From the NCBI RefSeq assembly GCF_014643515.1, contig NZ_BMJP01000001.1, positions 186,001 through 250,000 on the forward strand: a DNA stretch of 64,000 nt, given 5' to 3'. Position numbers and translations under genes: made by a program. Positions 9,138-19,101 of this stretch are shown here, one piece after another (position 1 is the stretch's first letter; each line of letters opens with the position of its first letter). Source of the DNA: Sphingomonas prati (GTDB lineage Bacteria > Pseudomonadota > Alphaproteobacteria > Sphingomonadales > Sphingomonadaceae). The notes under the pieces were generated by a model, which was not told where the DNA came from, ran no database searches, and saw only the letters and a list, made by a program, of their open reading frames with translations.

Positions 9138-9196
9138 TGCAGGGCGTCATAAACCGGTGCTGCGGACGTGTGATACGTCCCGGTCACTGCCCTGCA
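9138..9196 (+). promoter_or_regulatory. Structured 5' leader of rpsB-tsf
   Basis: Nested complementary arms can fold into one long stem: tgcagggc/gccctgca (9138-9145 with 9189-9196), accgg/ccggt (9153-9157 with 9180-9184) and gacgt/acgtc (9165-9169 with 9175-9179) capped by loop gtgat. The fold ends 12 nt before the GGAAGGAG ribosome binding site (about 9208-9215). In E. coli, S2 represses its own rpsB-tsf message through the 5' leader; a similar role here is inferred from position and fold only. Confidence 0.5.
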
Positions 9197-9223
9197 GAGG
9201 TATAACCGGAAGGAGACTATCCC

Positions 9224-9982
9224 ATGGCGGTACCCACCGTCTCGATGCATGACCTGCTCGACGCAGGCGCACATTTTGGCCACCAGACGCACCGCTGGAA
9301 CCCCAAGATGAAGCCCTACATCTTCGGCGATCGCAACGGCATCCACATCCTCGATCTGTCGCAGACCGTGCCGCTCATGGCGCGCGCGCTCGACTTCATC
9401 GGCCAGACCGTGTCGCACGGCGGCAAGGTCCTGTTCGTCGGCACCAAGCGCCAGGCACAGGAGCCGATTGCAGAGGCCGCTCGCCGTTCGGGCCAGCACT
9501 ATGTCAACCATCGCTGGCTGGGCGGCATGCTCACCAACTGGAAGACCATTTCCGGTTCGATCAAGCGCTTCAAGTCGCTTGAGGAGCAGCTGTCGGGCGA
9601 CACGCACGGCCTGACCAAGAAGGAAGTGCTCCAGCTGACGCGCGAGCGCGACAAGTTCGAGCTTTCGCTGGGCGGCATCCGCGACATGGGCGGCATCCCG
9701 GACGTGATGTTCGTCATCGACGCGAACAAGGAAGAGCTGGCGATCAAGGAAGCCAACACGCTGGGTATTCCCGTCGTGGCGATCCTCGATTCGAACGTCA
9801 GCCCCGACGGCATCGCGTTCCCGATCCCGGCGAACGACGACGCCGCACGCGCGCTGCGCCTGTACTGCGATGCCGTTGCGACGGCCGCGACGCAGGGCAA
9901 CCAGGGTGGCCGTGCCGCCCGCGGTGAAGACCTCGGCGCCATGATGGAGCCGCCGGTCGAAGAAGCGCTCGCGACCGCCTGA
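9224..9982 (+). CDS. rpsB: 30S ribosomal protein S2
   Basis: A 252-residue S2, located on the back of the small ribosomal subunit. Conserved segments include [58 protein letters not shown] and [21 protein letters not shown], read in short pieces through the chain. A strong Shine-Dalgarno GGAAGGAG precedes the ATG. The C-terminus carries a short acidic, Ala-rich extension. It is followed by tsf, separated by 138 bp that contain a palindromic repeat. Confidence 0.98.
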   Translation: MAVPTVSMHDLLDAGAHFGHQTHRWNPKMKPYIFGDRNGIHILDLSQTVPLMARALDFIGQTVSHGGKVLFVGTKRQAQEPIAEAARRSGQHYVNHRWLGGMLTNWKTISGSIKRFKSLEEQLSGDTHGLTKKEVLQLTRERDKFELSLGGIRDMGGIPDVMFVIDANKEELAIKEANTLGIPVVAILDSNVSPDGIAFPIPANDDAARALRLYCDAVATAATQGNQGGRAARGEDLGAMMEPPVEEALATA

Positions 9983-9992
9983 TCGCTCGTTC

Positions 9993-10055
9993 GTGCCCCC
10001 GCGCGGGGGGTCCAGTCCCGACCTGTCGAACTGGACCCCCGCCTGCGCGGGGGTA
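9993..10055. repeat. REP-like palindromic element between rpsB and tsf
   Basis: The arm at 9993-10016 (gtgcccccgcgcggggggt plus ccagt) is the near reverse complement of 10030-10055 (actggacccccgcctgcgcg plus ggggtac). Each arm is itself a small palindrome of C-run and G-run. Sequences of this type (cccccgc...gcggggg next to tccag) are familiar to me as abundant extragenic repeats in sphingomonads. A hairpin here could moderate read-through from rpsB to tsf. Confidence 0.55.
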
Positions 10056-10120
10056 CGCATATGTGCAACATGGCGCTGCCACATAAGGCGCGCCTGGACC
10101 CTCTCGATAAGGAACATGAC

Positions 10121-11056
10121 ATGGCGGACATTACCGCTGCGGCCGTAAAGGACCTGCGCGAACGCTCGGGCGCGGGCATGATGGATTGCAAGAAGGCGCT
10201 GACCGAAACCGGCGGCGACATGGAAGCCGCGGTCGACTGGCTGCGCACCAAGGGCCTCGCCACCGCCGCCAAGAAGTCCGGCCGCACCGCGGCAGAGGGC
10301 CTGATCGGCGTCGTGGTCGAAGGCAAGAAGGGCGCCGCGGTCGAGGTCAACTCCGAGACCGATTTCGTGTCCAAGAACGAGCAGTTCCAGGATTTCGTCC
10401 GCACCGTGACCGGCCTTGCGCTGACCACCGGTGACGACATCGCCGCGCTGAAGGCGACCGCATACCCGACGGGTGGCACGGTCGAGGAGAAGCTGACCGC
10501 GAACATCGCCACGATCGGCGAGAACCAGGCTCTGCGCCGCGCGCGCACCGTCTCGGTCCAGCAGGGCGCGGTCGTCGCCTATGTCCACAACGCGGCCTCC
10601 CCCGGCCTCGGCAAGATCGGCGTGCTCGTCGCACTCGAGGGTGACGCAGACGTCGCCAAGATCGAAGCGCTCGGCAAGCAGCTCGCGATGCACATCGCCG
10701 CCGCCAGCCCGCAGGCGCTGACCGAGGAAGGCCTCGACGCCGCCCTGGTCGAGCGTGAGCGCGCGATCGCGATGGAAAAGGCGAACGAGAGCGGCAAGCC
10801 GGCCAACATCATCGAGAAGATGGTCGAGGGCGCGATCGCCAAGTTCCGCAAGGAGAACAGCCTGCTGAACCAGCTGTTCGTCATGGACAACAAGACCAAG
10901 ATCGCGGACGTCGTCGCGGCGGCGGCCAAGGATGCGGGCGGCAGCATCGCGCTGACCAACTATGTCCGGTTGCAGCTGGGCGAGGGCATCGAGCGCGAGA
11001 CGAGCGATTTCGCCGCCGAAGTCGCCGCCGCATCGGGCGTCGGCCCGAAGGCCTGA
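10121..11056 (+). CDS. tsf: Elongation factor Ts
   Basis: A 311-residue guanine nucleotide exchange factor that recycles EF-Tu. The N-terminal UBA-like domain reads [19 protein letters not shown], and the core has the [13 protein letters not shown] segment that contacts EF-Tu (in SETDFV). The ATG at 10121 is preceded by AAGGA at 10110-10113; the in-frame ATG at 10061 is too far upstream and encodes unconserved residues. It ends at a clear intrinsic terminator, which separates it from pyrH. Confidence 0.97.
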   Translation: MADITAAAVKDLRERSGAGMMDCKKALTETGGDMEAAVDWLRTKGLATAAKKSGRTAAEGLIGVVVEGKKGAAVEVNSETDFVSKNEQFQDFVRTVTGLALTTGDDIAALKATAYPTGGTVEEKLTANIATIGENQALRRARTVSVQQGAVVAYVHNAASPGLGKIGVLVALEGDADVAKIEALGKQLAMHIAAASPQALTEEGLDAALVERERAIAMEKANESGKPANIIEKMVEGAIAKFRKENSLLNQLFVMDNKTKIADVVAAAAKDAGGSIALTNYVRLQLGEGIERETSDFAAEVAAASGVGPKA

Positions 11057-11075
11057 TCCTCGATCAGGAACGGAG

Positions 11076-11108
11076 AAGGGGCGGGTGGGCGACCATCCGC
11101 CCCTTTTT
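11076..11108 (+). terminator. Intrinsic terminator after tsf
   Basis: A 13-bp stem, aaggggcgggtgg (11076-11088) with ccatccgcccctt (11093-11105), has one G-U pair and a GCGA tetraloop, followed by a TTTTT run at 11104-11108. It starts 19 nt after the tsf stop codon. Confidence 0.9.
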
Positions 11109-11227
11109 CATGTCCCGTGCCCGTCGATCGATCGCCGCCAGACCGATCGCATCCCTTGGCACCGCGGGTTCCACTGCCTAAGGTGCGCCACGCCCGCCCC
11201 GCCCATGAATCGGATACCCTGCCCGTA

Positions 11228-11965
11228 ATGACACGCCCACGCTTCAACCGTATCCTGCTGAAGCTGTCCGGCGAGGTCCTGATGGGGAGCGGCCAGTTCG
11301 GGATCGACCCCGACACCGTCGGTCGCGTCGCCGAGGAGATCGCCGGCGTCGCGCGCGAACATGAGCTGTGCATCGTCGTCGGCGGCGGCAACATCTTCCG
11401 CGGCCTGGCCGGCTCCGCGCGCGGCATGGACCGGACGAGCGCCGACTATATGGGCATGCTCGCCACCGTCATGAACGCGCTCGCGGTACAGAGCGCGCTC
11501 GAACGGATCGGTGTCGATACGCGCGTCCAGTCCGCCATCCCGATGCCCACCGTGTGCGAGCCGTTCATCCGGCGTCGCGCGGAACGGCATATGGAAAAGG
11601 GCCGGATCGTGATCTTCGCCGGGGGCACCGGGAACCCGTTCTTCACCACCGACAGCGCTGCGGCACTGCGCGCGGCGGAAATGGGGTGCGACGCGCTGCT
11701 GAAGGGCACGTCGGTCGACGGCGTCTACGATGCCGACCCGAAGAAGGTGCCGACCGCGCAACGCTACGACACCGTCAGTTTCAATCGCGTGCTGAGCGAC
11801 GACCTGCGCGTCATGGACGCCAGTGCCGTTGCCCTGTGCCGCGACAACAATATTCCGATCGTCGTCTTCAACATCCGCGAGCGTGGCAATCTTGCCCGCG
11901 TTCTGGCGGGTGAGGGGATCGCGACGATCGTCCGCAACGAGGAGACCCCGCATGGCGGCGTATAA
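11228..11965 (+). CDS. pyrH: UMP kinase
   Basis: A 245-residue amino-acid-kinase-fold enzyme that phosphorylates UMP to UDP for RNA, DNA and sugar-nucleotide synthesis. Typical segments are [13 protein letters not shown] near the start, [23 protein letters not shown] and [10 protein letters not shown]. The ATG at 11228 was chosen because the family starts a few residues before the RILLKLSGE strand; the longer frame to 11117 runs into the terminator region. It is the first gene after the tsf terminator and overlaps frr by 14 bp, heading a long envelope/translation operon. Confidence 0.97.
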   Translation: MTRPRFNRILLKLSGEVLMGSGQFGIDPDTVGRVAEEIAGVAREHELCIVVGGGNIFRGLAGSARGMDRTSADYMGMLATVMNALAVQSALERIGVDTRVQSAIPMPTVCEPFIRRRAERHMEKGRIVIFAGGTGNPFFTTDSAAALRAAEMGCDALLKGTSVDGVYDADPKKVPTAQRYDTVSFNRVLSDDLRVMDASAVALCRDNNIPIVVFNIRERGNLARVLAGEGIATIVRNEETPHGGV

Positions 11966-12509
11966 CAAGACCGATCTCGAACGGCGCATGGCCGGCAGCA
12001 TCGACGCGCTGCATCACGATCTGCAGGGCCTGCGCACCGGCCGTGCCTCCGTCTCGCTGCTCGATCCGGTGCAGATCGAGGTCTACGGCGCGCGCATGCC
12101 GATCAACCAGATCGCAACCGTGTCCGTGCCCGAACCGCGCATGATCTCCGTCCAGGTGTGGGACAAGACCAATGTCGGCCCGGTCGACAAGGCGATCCGC
12201 GCCGCCGGTCTCGGCCTCAACCCGATCGTCGACGGCCAGACGCTGCGCCTGCCGATCCCGGAACTGACCGAGGAGCGCCGCAAGGAACTGGCCAAGCTCG
12301 CCAGCAAATATGCCGAGGGCGCCCGCATTGCCGCGCGCAATGTGCGCCGCGACGGGATGGACACGCTGAAGGCCGACGAGAAGAAGGGCGAAATCAGCGA
12401 GGATGAGCGCAAGCGTCACGAAACCGACGTCCAGAAACTGACCGACAAGACGATCGCGGACATCGACAGCCTGGCGTCGTCGAAGGAAAAGGAAATCCTC
12501 GGGAAGTGA
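11952..12509 (+). CDS. frr: Ribosome recycling factor
   Basis: A 185-residue RRF, the tRNA-shaped protein that splits post-termination ribosomes together with EF-G. It starts [13 protein letters not shown] and shows [33 protein letters not shown] and the hinge-proximal [15 protein letters not shown] region, in pieces along the chain. Length matches the family exactly. The ATG lies inside the 3' end of pyrH, and the next gene (uppS) overlaps its stop codon as GTGA. Confidence 0.97.
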   Translation: MAAYNKTDLERRMAGSIDALHHDLQGLRTGRASVSLLDPVQIEVYGARMPINQIATVSVPEPRMISVQVWDKTNVGPVDKAIRAAGLGLNPIVDGQTLRLPIPELTEERRKELAKLASKYAEGARIAARNVRRDGMDTLKADEKKGEISEDERKRHETDVQKLTDKTIADIDSLASSKEKEILGK

Positions 12510-13246
12510 CCGGAGTCCCGGCCGTATCGGAGCCCGTTCCCGGGCCGGCGACCGGCCGGTCCGGCGGGCCACGGCATGTTGCGATCATCATGGACGGCAA
12601 CGGCCGCTGGGCGAAGAAGCGCCTGCTGCCGCGCATCGCCGGGCATCGTGCCGGGGCGGAGGCGCTGCGTCGCACGATCCGCGGCGCGGGGCAGCTCGGG
12701 ATCGAGGTTCTGACGCTCTACGCCTTCTCGTCCGAGAACTGGCGTCGCCCGGCGTCCGAGATCGCCGACCTGATGGGTCTGCTGCGCCACTATATCCGCG
12801 CCGAGATCGCGGAGATCGCGGCGGCCGGCATCCGGTTGCGGATCATCGGCGACTATCGCCGGTTCGAACCGGACGTGGTCACGCTGATCGACGATGCCGT
12901 CGCAAAGACCGCGGGCAACACTGGCACGACTTTGGTCATCGCGCTCAACTACGGCGCGCAGGACGAGATCGTTCGGGCCGTACGCGGGATCGTCGCCGAC
13001 GGCCTCGCGCCGGCCGACATCGATACCGCCGCGATCGGCGCGCGGCTTGATACGTCGGACCTGCCGCCGCTCGACCTGCTGATCCGCACGTCGGGCGAAC
13101 GGCGGCTGTCGAACTTCCTGCTGTGGCAGGCGGCCTATGCCGAACTGCTGTTCGTCGACACGTTGTGGCCCGATTTCGATGCCGCGACACTGGCGACCGC
13201 GGTGCAGGACTTCGCGACGCGCGAACGGCGATACGGGGGCCTGTGA
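12506..13246 (+). CDS. uppS: Isoprenyl transferase (undecaprenyl diphosphate synthase)
   Basis: A 246-residue cis-prenyltransferase that builds the C55 lipid carrier for peptidoglycan and O-antigen. The active-site strand [16 protein letters not shown] (Asp in MDGNG binds Mg-pyrophosphate) is near residue 22. Later motifs are [13 protein letters not shown] and [19 protein letters not shown], with the [10 protein letters not shown] end. It starts with GTG at 12506, overlapping the frr stop, and itself overlaps cdsA by four bases. Confidence 0.97.
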   Translation: MTGVPAVSEPVPGPATGRSGGPRHVAIIMDGNGRWAKKRLLPRIAGHRAGAEALRRTIRGAGQLGIEVLTLYAFSSENWRRPASEIADLMGLLRHYIRAEIAEIAAAGIRLRIIGDYRRFEPDVVTLIDDAVAKTAGNTGTTLVIALNYGAQDEIVRAVRGIVADGLAPADIDTAAIGARLDTSDLPPLDLLIRTSGERRLSNFLLWQAAYAELLFVDTLWPDFDAATLATAVQDFATRERRYGGL

Positions 13247-14040
13247 CCGTCGTTCCCGGCCAGACGCCCGCGCGGCGTCGTTCCGATCTTGCGACCCGGG
13301 CCCTCGCGGGTGCGGCGATGATCTTCGTCGCGGTCGGGGCGCTTGCACTTGGCGGGACGGCGTTCTGGCTGCTGGCGGTCGCGGCGGCCGGACTGATGCT
13401 CGCCGAATGGGCGGGGCTCATGCGGTCGTCGTCGCGGCGGATCGTGCTCGCCCTTGTCCTCTTCAGCGTGCCGATGCTGTTTCTGATGCCGGCGGTCGGC
13501 GGGGCGAACCGCGATACGATTGCCATCCTTGTCGCCTGCGCGCTGCTCGTGATGGTCGTCGGCAACTCGGGCCGTCTGGGTATGGGGCTGCTCTACGTCG
13601 GGTTGCCGACCGCGGGACTGCTGTTCCTGCGCGGTCAGCCGGCTGGCATCGGCTGGACGCTCTGGACGCTCGCGATCGTCTGGGCGACCGACATCGGCGC
13701 CTATTTCTCGGGCCGCGCGATCGGCGGGCGGAAGCTCGCACCGCGGCTCAGCCCCAACAAGACCTGGGCCGGACTGTTCGGCGGGATGGCCGGTGCGCTC
13801 ATCGTGGGCGGCCTGATCGCCTGGATCGCCGGGCTCCCGACCGCCTGCCTCTGGCTCGGCCCCCCGCTCGCGGTGCTGGCGCAGATCGGCGACCTGTTCG
13901 AAAGCTGGCTCAAGCGTCGCGCCGGCGTGAAGGACAGCGGGCGGCTGCTCCCTGGCCATGGCGGCGCGCTCGACCGGCTCGACGGCGTCGTGCCGGTTGC
14001 GGTGCTCGTGTCCGGTCTCGTCGCGGGTGGTGTGCTGTGA
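13243..14040 (+). CDS. cdsA: Phosphatidate cytidylyltransferase
   Basis: A 265-residue polytopic membrane enzyme that makes CDP-diacylglycerol, the precursor used by PssA elsewhere in this window. The family signature is intact near the C-terminus: S-x-LKRRAGVKDSGRLLPGHGG and DRLD. About seven hydrophobic segments are visible. The start is GTG at 13243 (GTGA overlap with uppS); the longer ATG frame at 13123 lies entirely within uppS and is rejected. Confidence 0.95.
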   Translation: MTVVPGQTPARRRSDLATRALAGAAMIFVAVGALALGGTAFWLLAVAAAGLMLAEWAGLMRSSSRRIVLALVLFSVPMLFLMPAVGGANRDTIAILVACALLVMVVGNSGRLGMGLLYVGLPTAGLLFLRGQPAGIGWTLWTLAIVWATDIGAYFSGRAIGGRKLAPRLSPNKTWAGLFGGMAGALIVGGLIAWIAGLPTACLWLGPPLAVLAQIGDLFESWLKRRAGVKDSGRLLPGHGGALDRLDGVVPVAVLVSGLVAGGVL

Positions 14041-15200
14041 CGCGCCGGACCGTCACCGTGCTGGGTGCGACTGGATCGGTCGGCCGCTCGACGCTCGACC
14101 TGATCGAGCGCACCCCGGACGCGTTTCAGGTAAAGGCGCTGACTGCCCACCGCGACGTCGCGGGCCTCGCCGCTGCCGCGATCCGGACAAACGCCGAGCT
14201 TGCCGTCATCGCCGACCCCGACCAAGGACCGGCGCTTGCCACAGCCCTAGCCGGCACCGGGATAGGTCACGCCGCCGGGGCCGACGCCGTACGCGATGCC
14301 GCCGGGCTCGGTGCCGACTGGACGATGGCCGCGATCGTCGGATGCGCCGGGCTCGTGCCCGTGATGGCGGCGATCGAGACGGGCAAGACCGTTGCGCTCG
14401 CCAACAAGGAAGCGCTCGTTTCGGCCGGCGACCTAATGATTCGCGCCACCACGCGCACCGGCGCCACGCTGCTGCCCGTCGACTCCGAACATAATGCGAT
14501 CTTCCAGTGCCTCGCCGGCAGCCGGATCGAGCGCGTCCGCCGCATCCTGCTGACCGCCAGCGGCGGCCCGTTCCGCACCGCGACGATCGAGCGGATGCGC
14601 ACCGTCACCCCGGCGGAGGCGGTGTGTCATCCGAACTGGTCGATGGGCGCCAAAATCTCGATCGACTCGGCCACCATGATGAACAAGGGCCTCGAACTGA
14701 TCGAGGCGGATCACCTTTTTCCGATCGGCTCCGAACGGATCGAGATCGTTGTGCATCCGCAGTCGGTCATCCACTCGATGGTGGACTATATCGACGGCTC
14801 GACGCTGGCGCAGATGGGCACGCCCGACATGCGGACGCCGATTGCGCATGCGCTCGCCTGGCCGGACCGGATGGACGGACCGTCGGCGCCACTCGATTTT
14901 ACCACGCTCGGCCGGCTAGACTTCGAGGCCCCCGACCCCCAGCGCTTTCCCGCGCTCCGTCTCGCACGCGAGGCAGCGGTCGCGGGCGGCGGACGCCCGG
15001 CGATCCTAAATGCGGCGAACGAGATAGCGGTCGCGGCCTTTCTGGCCTCGCGCATCGGTTTCCTGGATATTGCGGGGATCGTCGCGACCGTGCTGGATCG
15101 CTATGATCCGCCAGTGCCCGCTACGATCGACGACGTCCTGTCGATCGATCGGCAGGCGCGACGGATCGCCGACGGAGTGATGAAGGACATGGCCGCATGA
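14037..15200 (+). CDS. dxr: 1-deoxy-D-xylulose 5-phosphate reductoisomerase
   Basis: A 387-residue enzyme of the MEP isoprenoid pathway. The NADPH-binding GATGSVGRSTLDLI motif is at residues about 10-23. The metal/substrate region includes LLPVDSEHNAIFQCL, SGGPFR and MGAKISIDSATMMNKGLELIEA in successive segments. It begins with GTG at 14037, overlapping the cdsA stop. It works with IspDF, encoded about 26 kb away in this window, and feeds UppS two genes upstream. Confidence 0.97.
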   Translation: MTRRTVTVLGATGSVGRSTLDLIERTPDAFQVKALTAHRDVAGLAAAAIRTNAELAVIADPDQGPALATALAGTGIGHAAGADAVRDAAGLGADWTMAAIVGCAGLVPVMAAIETGKTVALANKEALVSAGDLMIRATTRTGATLLPVDSEHNAIFQCLAGSRIERVRRILLTASGGPFRTATIERMRTVTPAEAVCHPNWSMGAKISIDSATMMNKGLELIEADHLFPIGSERIEIVVHPQSVIHSMVDYIDGSTLAQMGTPDMRTPIAHALAWPDRMDGPSAPLDFTTLGRLDFEAPDPQRFPALRLAREAAVAGGGRPAILNAANEIAVAAFLASRIGFLDIAGIVATVLDRYDPPVPATIDDVLSIDRQARRIADGVMKDMAA

Positions 15201-16330
15201 TGCAGAGCCCCGGGATCGCGCTGACCGTGCTGAGCTTCTTCCTGCTCATTGGCCCGCTGATCTTCATTCACGAAATGGGCCATTATCTTGCCGGACGCGC
15301 GTTCGGGGTGAAGGCCGACACCTTCTCGATCGGGTTCGGACGGGAATTGTTCGGCTGGACCGACCGGCGCGGCACGCGGTGGCGCGTGGCCTTGCTGCCG
15401 CTCGGCGGCTATGTGAAGTTCGCGGGCGACATGAACCCGGCCAGCGTCCCGACCCCGGCGTGGCTGGCACTCCCGCCTGCCGAACGCGCCATGACGTTCC
15501 AGGCAAAACCCGTCTGGCAGCGTTTCCTGATCGTGGCGGCCGGCCCGGCGATCAATTTCGCGCTGGCGGTGCTGATCTTCATGACGATCTTCGCGGTGGT
15601 CGGGGAGGGGCGCACGCCGTCCACGGTCGCCGCGGTCCTGCCCGGGTCGGCGGCGGCGCAAGCGGGCGTGCGCGCAGGCGACCGCATCACGATGATCGCG
15701 TCGCAGGGCGTGTACCGGTTCGAGGATATCGGCGACCTTGTCCGCCACCGCGCGGGCGAGACGCTGAAGATGGACGTGTATCGCGGGCAGCAGCAGATCC
15801 ATCTGCTGGTGACGCCTGAAACCGACTTGCAACGCGACCGGTTCGGCAATGAATTCCGGATCGGGATGCTTGGCATTGCGGCCGGCAAGCAGGTGAAGGT
15901 GCCGTTGCGGTTCAGCGAGCTTCCCGGCGCCGCCGCGCGGCAGACCGTGCTGATCACCCGAACGATGGTCGATACGCTATGGCAGATCGTGTCCGGCCGC
16001 CGCTCGGTCCGCGAACTGGGCGGGCCGTTGCAGATCGCGCGGCTATCTGGCCAGGTAGCCACGCTCGGTTGGCTGGACTTCGTCTACTTCATGGCGGCGA
16101 TCTCCATTAATCTGGGATTCATGAACCTTCTTCCAATTCCGATGCTCGATGGCGGGCACCTGTTCTTCTACCTGATCGAGGCCGTGCGGCGGAAACCGCT
16201 GGCTCCGGTGGCGCAGGAATGGGCGTTTCGATCCGGATTGGCCCTGTTACTGACGTTCATGGTCTTCGTGACCGTCAACGACCTGGGCTCTTTCGGCTTG
16301 TGGCGGCAGCTTGCCGGGTTGATCGGTTGA
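15197..16330 (+). CDS. rseP: RIP metalloprotease RseP (site-2 protease)
   Basis: A 377-residue intramembrane zinc protease. The HEMGH zinc motif is at residues 25-29 in the first membrane helix, and the third ligand region NLLPIPMLDGGHL is near the C-terminus. A PDZ domain spans roughly 130-205, with GSAAAQAGVRAGDRI. In Proteobacteria this protease cleaves anti-sigma factors and leftover signal peptides, and it sits upstream of bamA as here. Its ATG overlaps the dxr stop (ATGA). Confidence 0.95.
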   Translation: MMQSPGIALTVLSFFLLIGPLIFIHEMGHYLAGRAFGVKADTFSIGFGRELFGWTDRRGTRWRVALLPLGGYVKFAGDMNPASVPTPAWLALPPAERAMTFQAKPVWQRFLIVAAGPAINFALAVLIFMTIFAVVGEGRTPSTVAAVLPGSAAAQAGVRAGDRITMIASQGVYRFEDIGDLVRHRAGETLKMDVYRGQQQIHLLVTPETDLQRDRFGNEFRIGMLGIAAGKQVKVPLRFSELPGAAARQTVLITRTMVDTLWQIVSGRRSVRELGGPLQIARLSGQVATLGWLDFVYFMAAISINLGFMNLLPIPMLDGGHLFFYLIEAVRRKPLAPVAQEWAFRSGLALLLTFMVFVTVNDLGSFGLWRQLAGLIG

Positions 16331-16407
16331 TCCTGATAGGGCAGGGCAGCACTATGGCGTCACCCGCGGGGGCAGGGGCGACACTTCCTTATCGAGGGCG
16401 GGATTGC

Positions 16408-19101
16408 GTGACGGTCATTAACAATCATTTCGGGCGGCGTTCGACGTCCGTATTCCTGCTTGGCACCATCCTTGGCGGAACGGCATCGATGGCGGGAGCC
16501 CAGACCCCGGCACCGGCCGGCCCGCGCGTTCCCCCCACCGTGCAGCCCACCCCCGGGGCAGCCGGCACGCCCGCGGCCGCCGCGCCCAGCCTGGCGCAGA
16601 CGCGGATCATCCGCTCGCTGTCGGTGACCGGTGCACAGCGTCTCGAGCCCGAAACCGTCCGCTCCTACGTCAAGTTGCGCGTCGGGGAGACCTACACGAC
16701 CGAGCAGCTCGATCAGGCAATCAAGGACCTCTACGCGACGCAACTGTTCGCCGACGCGACGATCGTGGGTGCCGAGACCGGCAACATCGTCCTGCAGGTC
16801 CGCGAGAACCCGGTGATCAACCGGATCGTGTTCGAAGGGAACAAGCGGCTCAAGGAAGACAAGATCCGGCCGGAGGTGAAGCTTGCCCCGCGCCAGATCT
16901 TTACGCGTGAAGCCGCCCGTGCCGACGTTGCGCGCATCATCGAACTCTACCGCCGCCAGGGGCGCTTCGCCGCGACGGTCGAACCGAAGATGGTCCAGCT
17001 CGACCAGAACCGCGTTGACGTGGTGTTCGAGATCACGGAGGGCGCGAAGTCCAAGGTTCGCCAGATCAACATCATCGGCAACGAGAAGTTTTCCGACGGC
17101 CAGCTGCGTGGTGAAATGGCGACCAAGCAGTCGCGTTTCTACCGCTTCTTCTCGTCGGGCGACAGCTATGATCCCGACAAGCTGTCCTATGATCAGCAGA
17201 AGATGCGGCAGTTCTACCTGACCAACGGCTATGCGGATTTCCGCGTGGTGTCGGCGGTGGCGGAACTGACCCCGGACAAGCGCGACTTCATTGTCACCTA
17301 CGTGGTGGAGGAGGGCGATCGCTACAAGTTCGGCGACGTGAACCTTGAAAGCGACATCCGTGACGTGAAGGCGGAGACGTTCCGCTACCTGCTGCCGATG
17401 AAGAAGGGCGACTGGTACAACGCCAAGCAGATCGAAGACACCGTCGATTCGATCACCGAGACGACCGGCCTCCTGGGCTTCACGCCCGATGTCCGCCCTG
17501 ATTTCCGGGCCGACAAGGAGGCGCTCACGATGGACGTCACCTTCAAGATCAACGACGCGCCGCGCGTCTATGTCGAACGGATCGACGTCAACGGCAACAC
17601 GCTGACGCAGGACAAGGTCGTCCGCCGCGAATTCCGCTTGGCAGAGGGCGACGCGTTCAACTCGTTCCGCGTGAAGCGTTCGCGCGACCGTATCCAGTCG
17701 CTGGGCTTCTTCCAGGACAAGTTCGAGATCGAGCGCAAGCAGGGGTCGGCCCCCGATCGCGTCGTGCTCGAAGCGAATGTCCAGGAGAAGTCGACCGGCG
17801 AGCTCCAGCTGTCGGCCGGCTATTCGAGCCTCGAGAAGTTCATCGTCGACCTCTCGATCACGCAGCGCAATTTCCGCGGCAAGGGCCAGGTCCTGAGGGC
17901 AAGCGGCAGCTACTCGACCTATTCGAAGTCCGTCGAACTGGGTTTCACCGAGCCTTATCTGTTCGACCAAAACATTGCGGTCGGCGTTGATATCTTCCGG
18001 CGCGACTACAACTCGTTCAACTACGTCAACAACGACCGCAACACGACGTACCGTCAGACGACCACCGGGTTCCAGGTTCGCGCCGGCGTGCCGTTGACCG
18101 AGTTCGTGCAGTTGGCGCTCCGCTACGGCCTGAGCCAGGACAACGTCACGCTCGACCGCAGCAGCTTCTACACCGATATCGACAATAACGGCGTCCGTGG
18201 CGATGCGGCGGGCGACACCTGCGATCCATTGCAGGCCGGCCGTTATCTCTGCGATGCGATCGGCAGGCGGATCACCTCGTCGGTCGGCTATTCTTTGGTC
18301 TACAGCACGCTCAACAACTCGATCCGCCCCACTGGGGGTCAGCGCGTCGTCTTCTCGCAGGATTTCGCCGGCCTTGGCGGCAGCGTGAGGTATATCAAGA
18401 CCAAGATCGACGCCGACAAATATTGGGGCCTCGGCTCCGGCTTCGTCTTCTCGGTGGGTATCGAGGGCGGCTACATCTTCTCCTACGACAAGAGCCGCGG
18501 CGAGGGGGTCGACAAGGTCCGCCTGGTCGATCGCTGGTTCCTCGGTCAGCCGCAGTTGCGCGGGTTCGATATCCGCGGCGTCGGTCCGCGGATCCAGCGT
18601 ATTCCGTATAACGCAGACGGGACCCTCAACACCGGCGTCGATCGCAGCCAGATCCAGGACGACGCGATCGGCGGCCGGGCTTATTATCTGGGCCGTGCGG
18701 AGCTTGAGATTCCGCTTGGCGCCGGTGCGCGCGACCTAGGCTTGCGTCCGTCGCTGTTCATGGACGCTGGCGCAGTCTTCTCGCTGACCAGGCCGGTCAC
18801 GCTCGATACCCGCGTCTGCGACTTCCCGGCGAGCGGTACATCGTCTGCGACGTCGCGCGTCGTGCAGAAGGCCGACGACAACAACGGCTGCCCGAGTGGT
18901 TCCACGCTCGCGGCCGACCAGAGCGGTGCCTTCCAGGAGGTCTACTCTGGCAATTCGCCGAAGCCGCGTTTGTCGGTCGGTGTCGGCGTCAACTGGAACT
19001 CGCCATTCGGTCCGTTCCGGATCGATGTCGCCAAGGCGCTCCTGAAGGAGCCGGGCGACGACACGAAACTCTTCACTTTCAACGTAGGGACGCAGTTCTG
19101 A
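16408..19101 (+). CDS. bamA: Outer membrane protein assembly factor BamA
   Basis: About 897 residues: a signal peptide, then a Pro/Ala-rich linker (residues about 32-60), five POTRA domains (starting at RIIRSLSVTGAQRL) and a C-terminal 16-strand barrel with the lid-loop motif RGF in QLRGFDIRGVGPR and a C-terminal aromatic (VGTQF). It inserts beta-barrel proteins into the outer membrane. Two starts are possible. GTG at 16408 gives a compact signal peptide cleaved about AGA-QT (residue 31) and has GAGGG upstream; ATG at 16354 adds 18 residues. It is followed without a gap by the Skp/OmpH chaperone. Confidence 0.95.
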   Translation: MTVINNHFGRRSTSVFLLGTILGGTASMAGAQTPAPAGPRVPPTVQPTPGAAGTPAAAAPSLAQTRIIRSLSVTGAQRLEPETVRSYVKLRVGETYTTEQLDQAIKDLYATQLFADATIVGAETGNIVLQVRENPVINRIVFEGNKRLKEDKIRPEVKLAPRQIFTREAARADVARIIELYRRQGRFAATVEPKMVQLDQNRVDVVFEITEGAKSKVRQINIIGNEKFSDGQLRGEMATKQSRFYRFFSSGDSYDPDKLSYDQQKMRQFYLTNGYADFRVVSAVAELTPDKRDFIVTYVVEEGDRYKFGDVNLESDIRDVKAETFRYLLPMKKGDWYNAKQIEDTVDSITETTGLLGFTPDVRPDFRADKEALTMDVTFKINDAPRVYVERIDVNGNTLTQDKVVRREFRLAEGDAFNSFRVKRSRDRIQSLGFFQDKFEIERKQGSAPDRVVLEANVQEKSTGELQLSAGYSSLEKFIVDLSITQRNFRGKGQVLRASGSYSTYSKSVELGFTEPYLFDQNIAVGVDIFRRDYNSFNYVNNDRNTTYRQTTTGFQVRAGVPLTEFVQLALRYGLSQDNVTLDRSSFYTDIDNNGVRGDAAGDTCDPLQAGRYLCDAIGRRITSSVGYSLVYSTLNNSIRPTGGQRVVFSQDFAGLGGSVRYIKTKIDADKYWGLGSGFVFSVGIEGGYIFSYDKSRGEGVDKVRLVDRWFLGQPQLRGFDIRGVGPRIQRIPYNADGTLNTGVDRSQIQDDAIGGRAYYLGRAELEIPLGAGARDLGLRPSLFMDAGAVFSLTRPVTLDTRVCDFPASGTSSATSRVVQKADDNNGCPSGSTLAADQSGAFQEVYSGNSPKPRLSVGVGVNWNSPFGPFRIDVAKALLKEPGDDTKLFTFNVGTQF

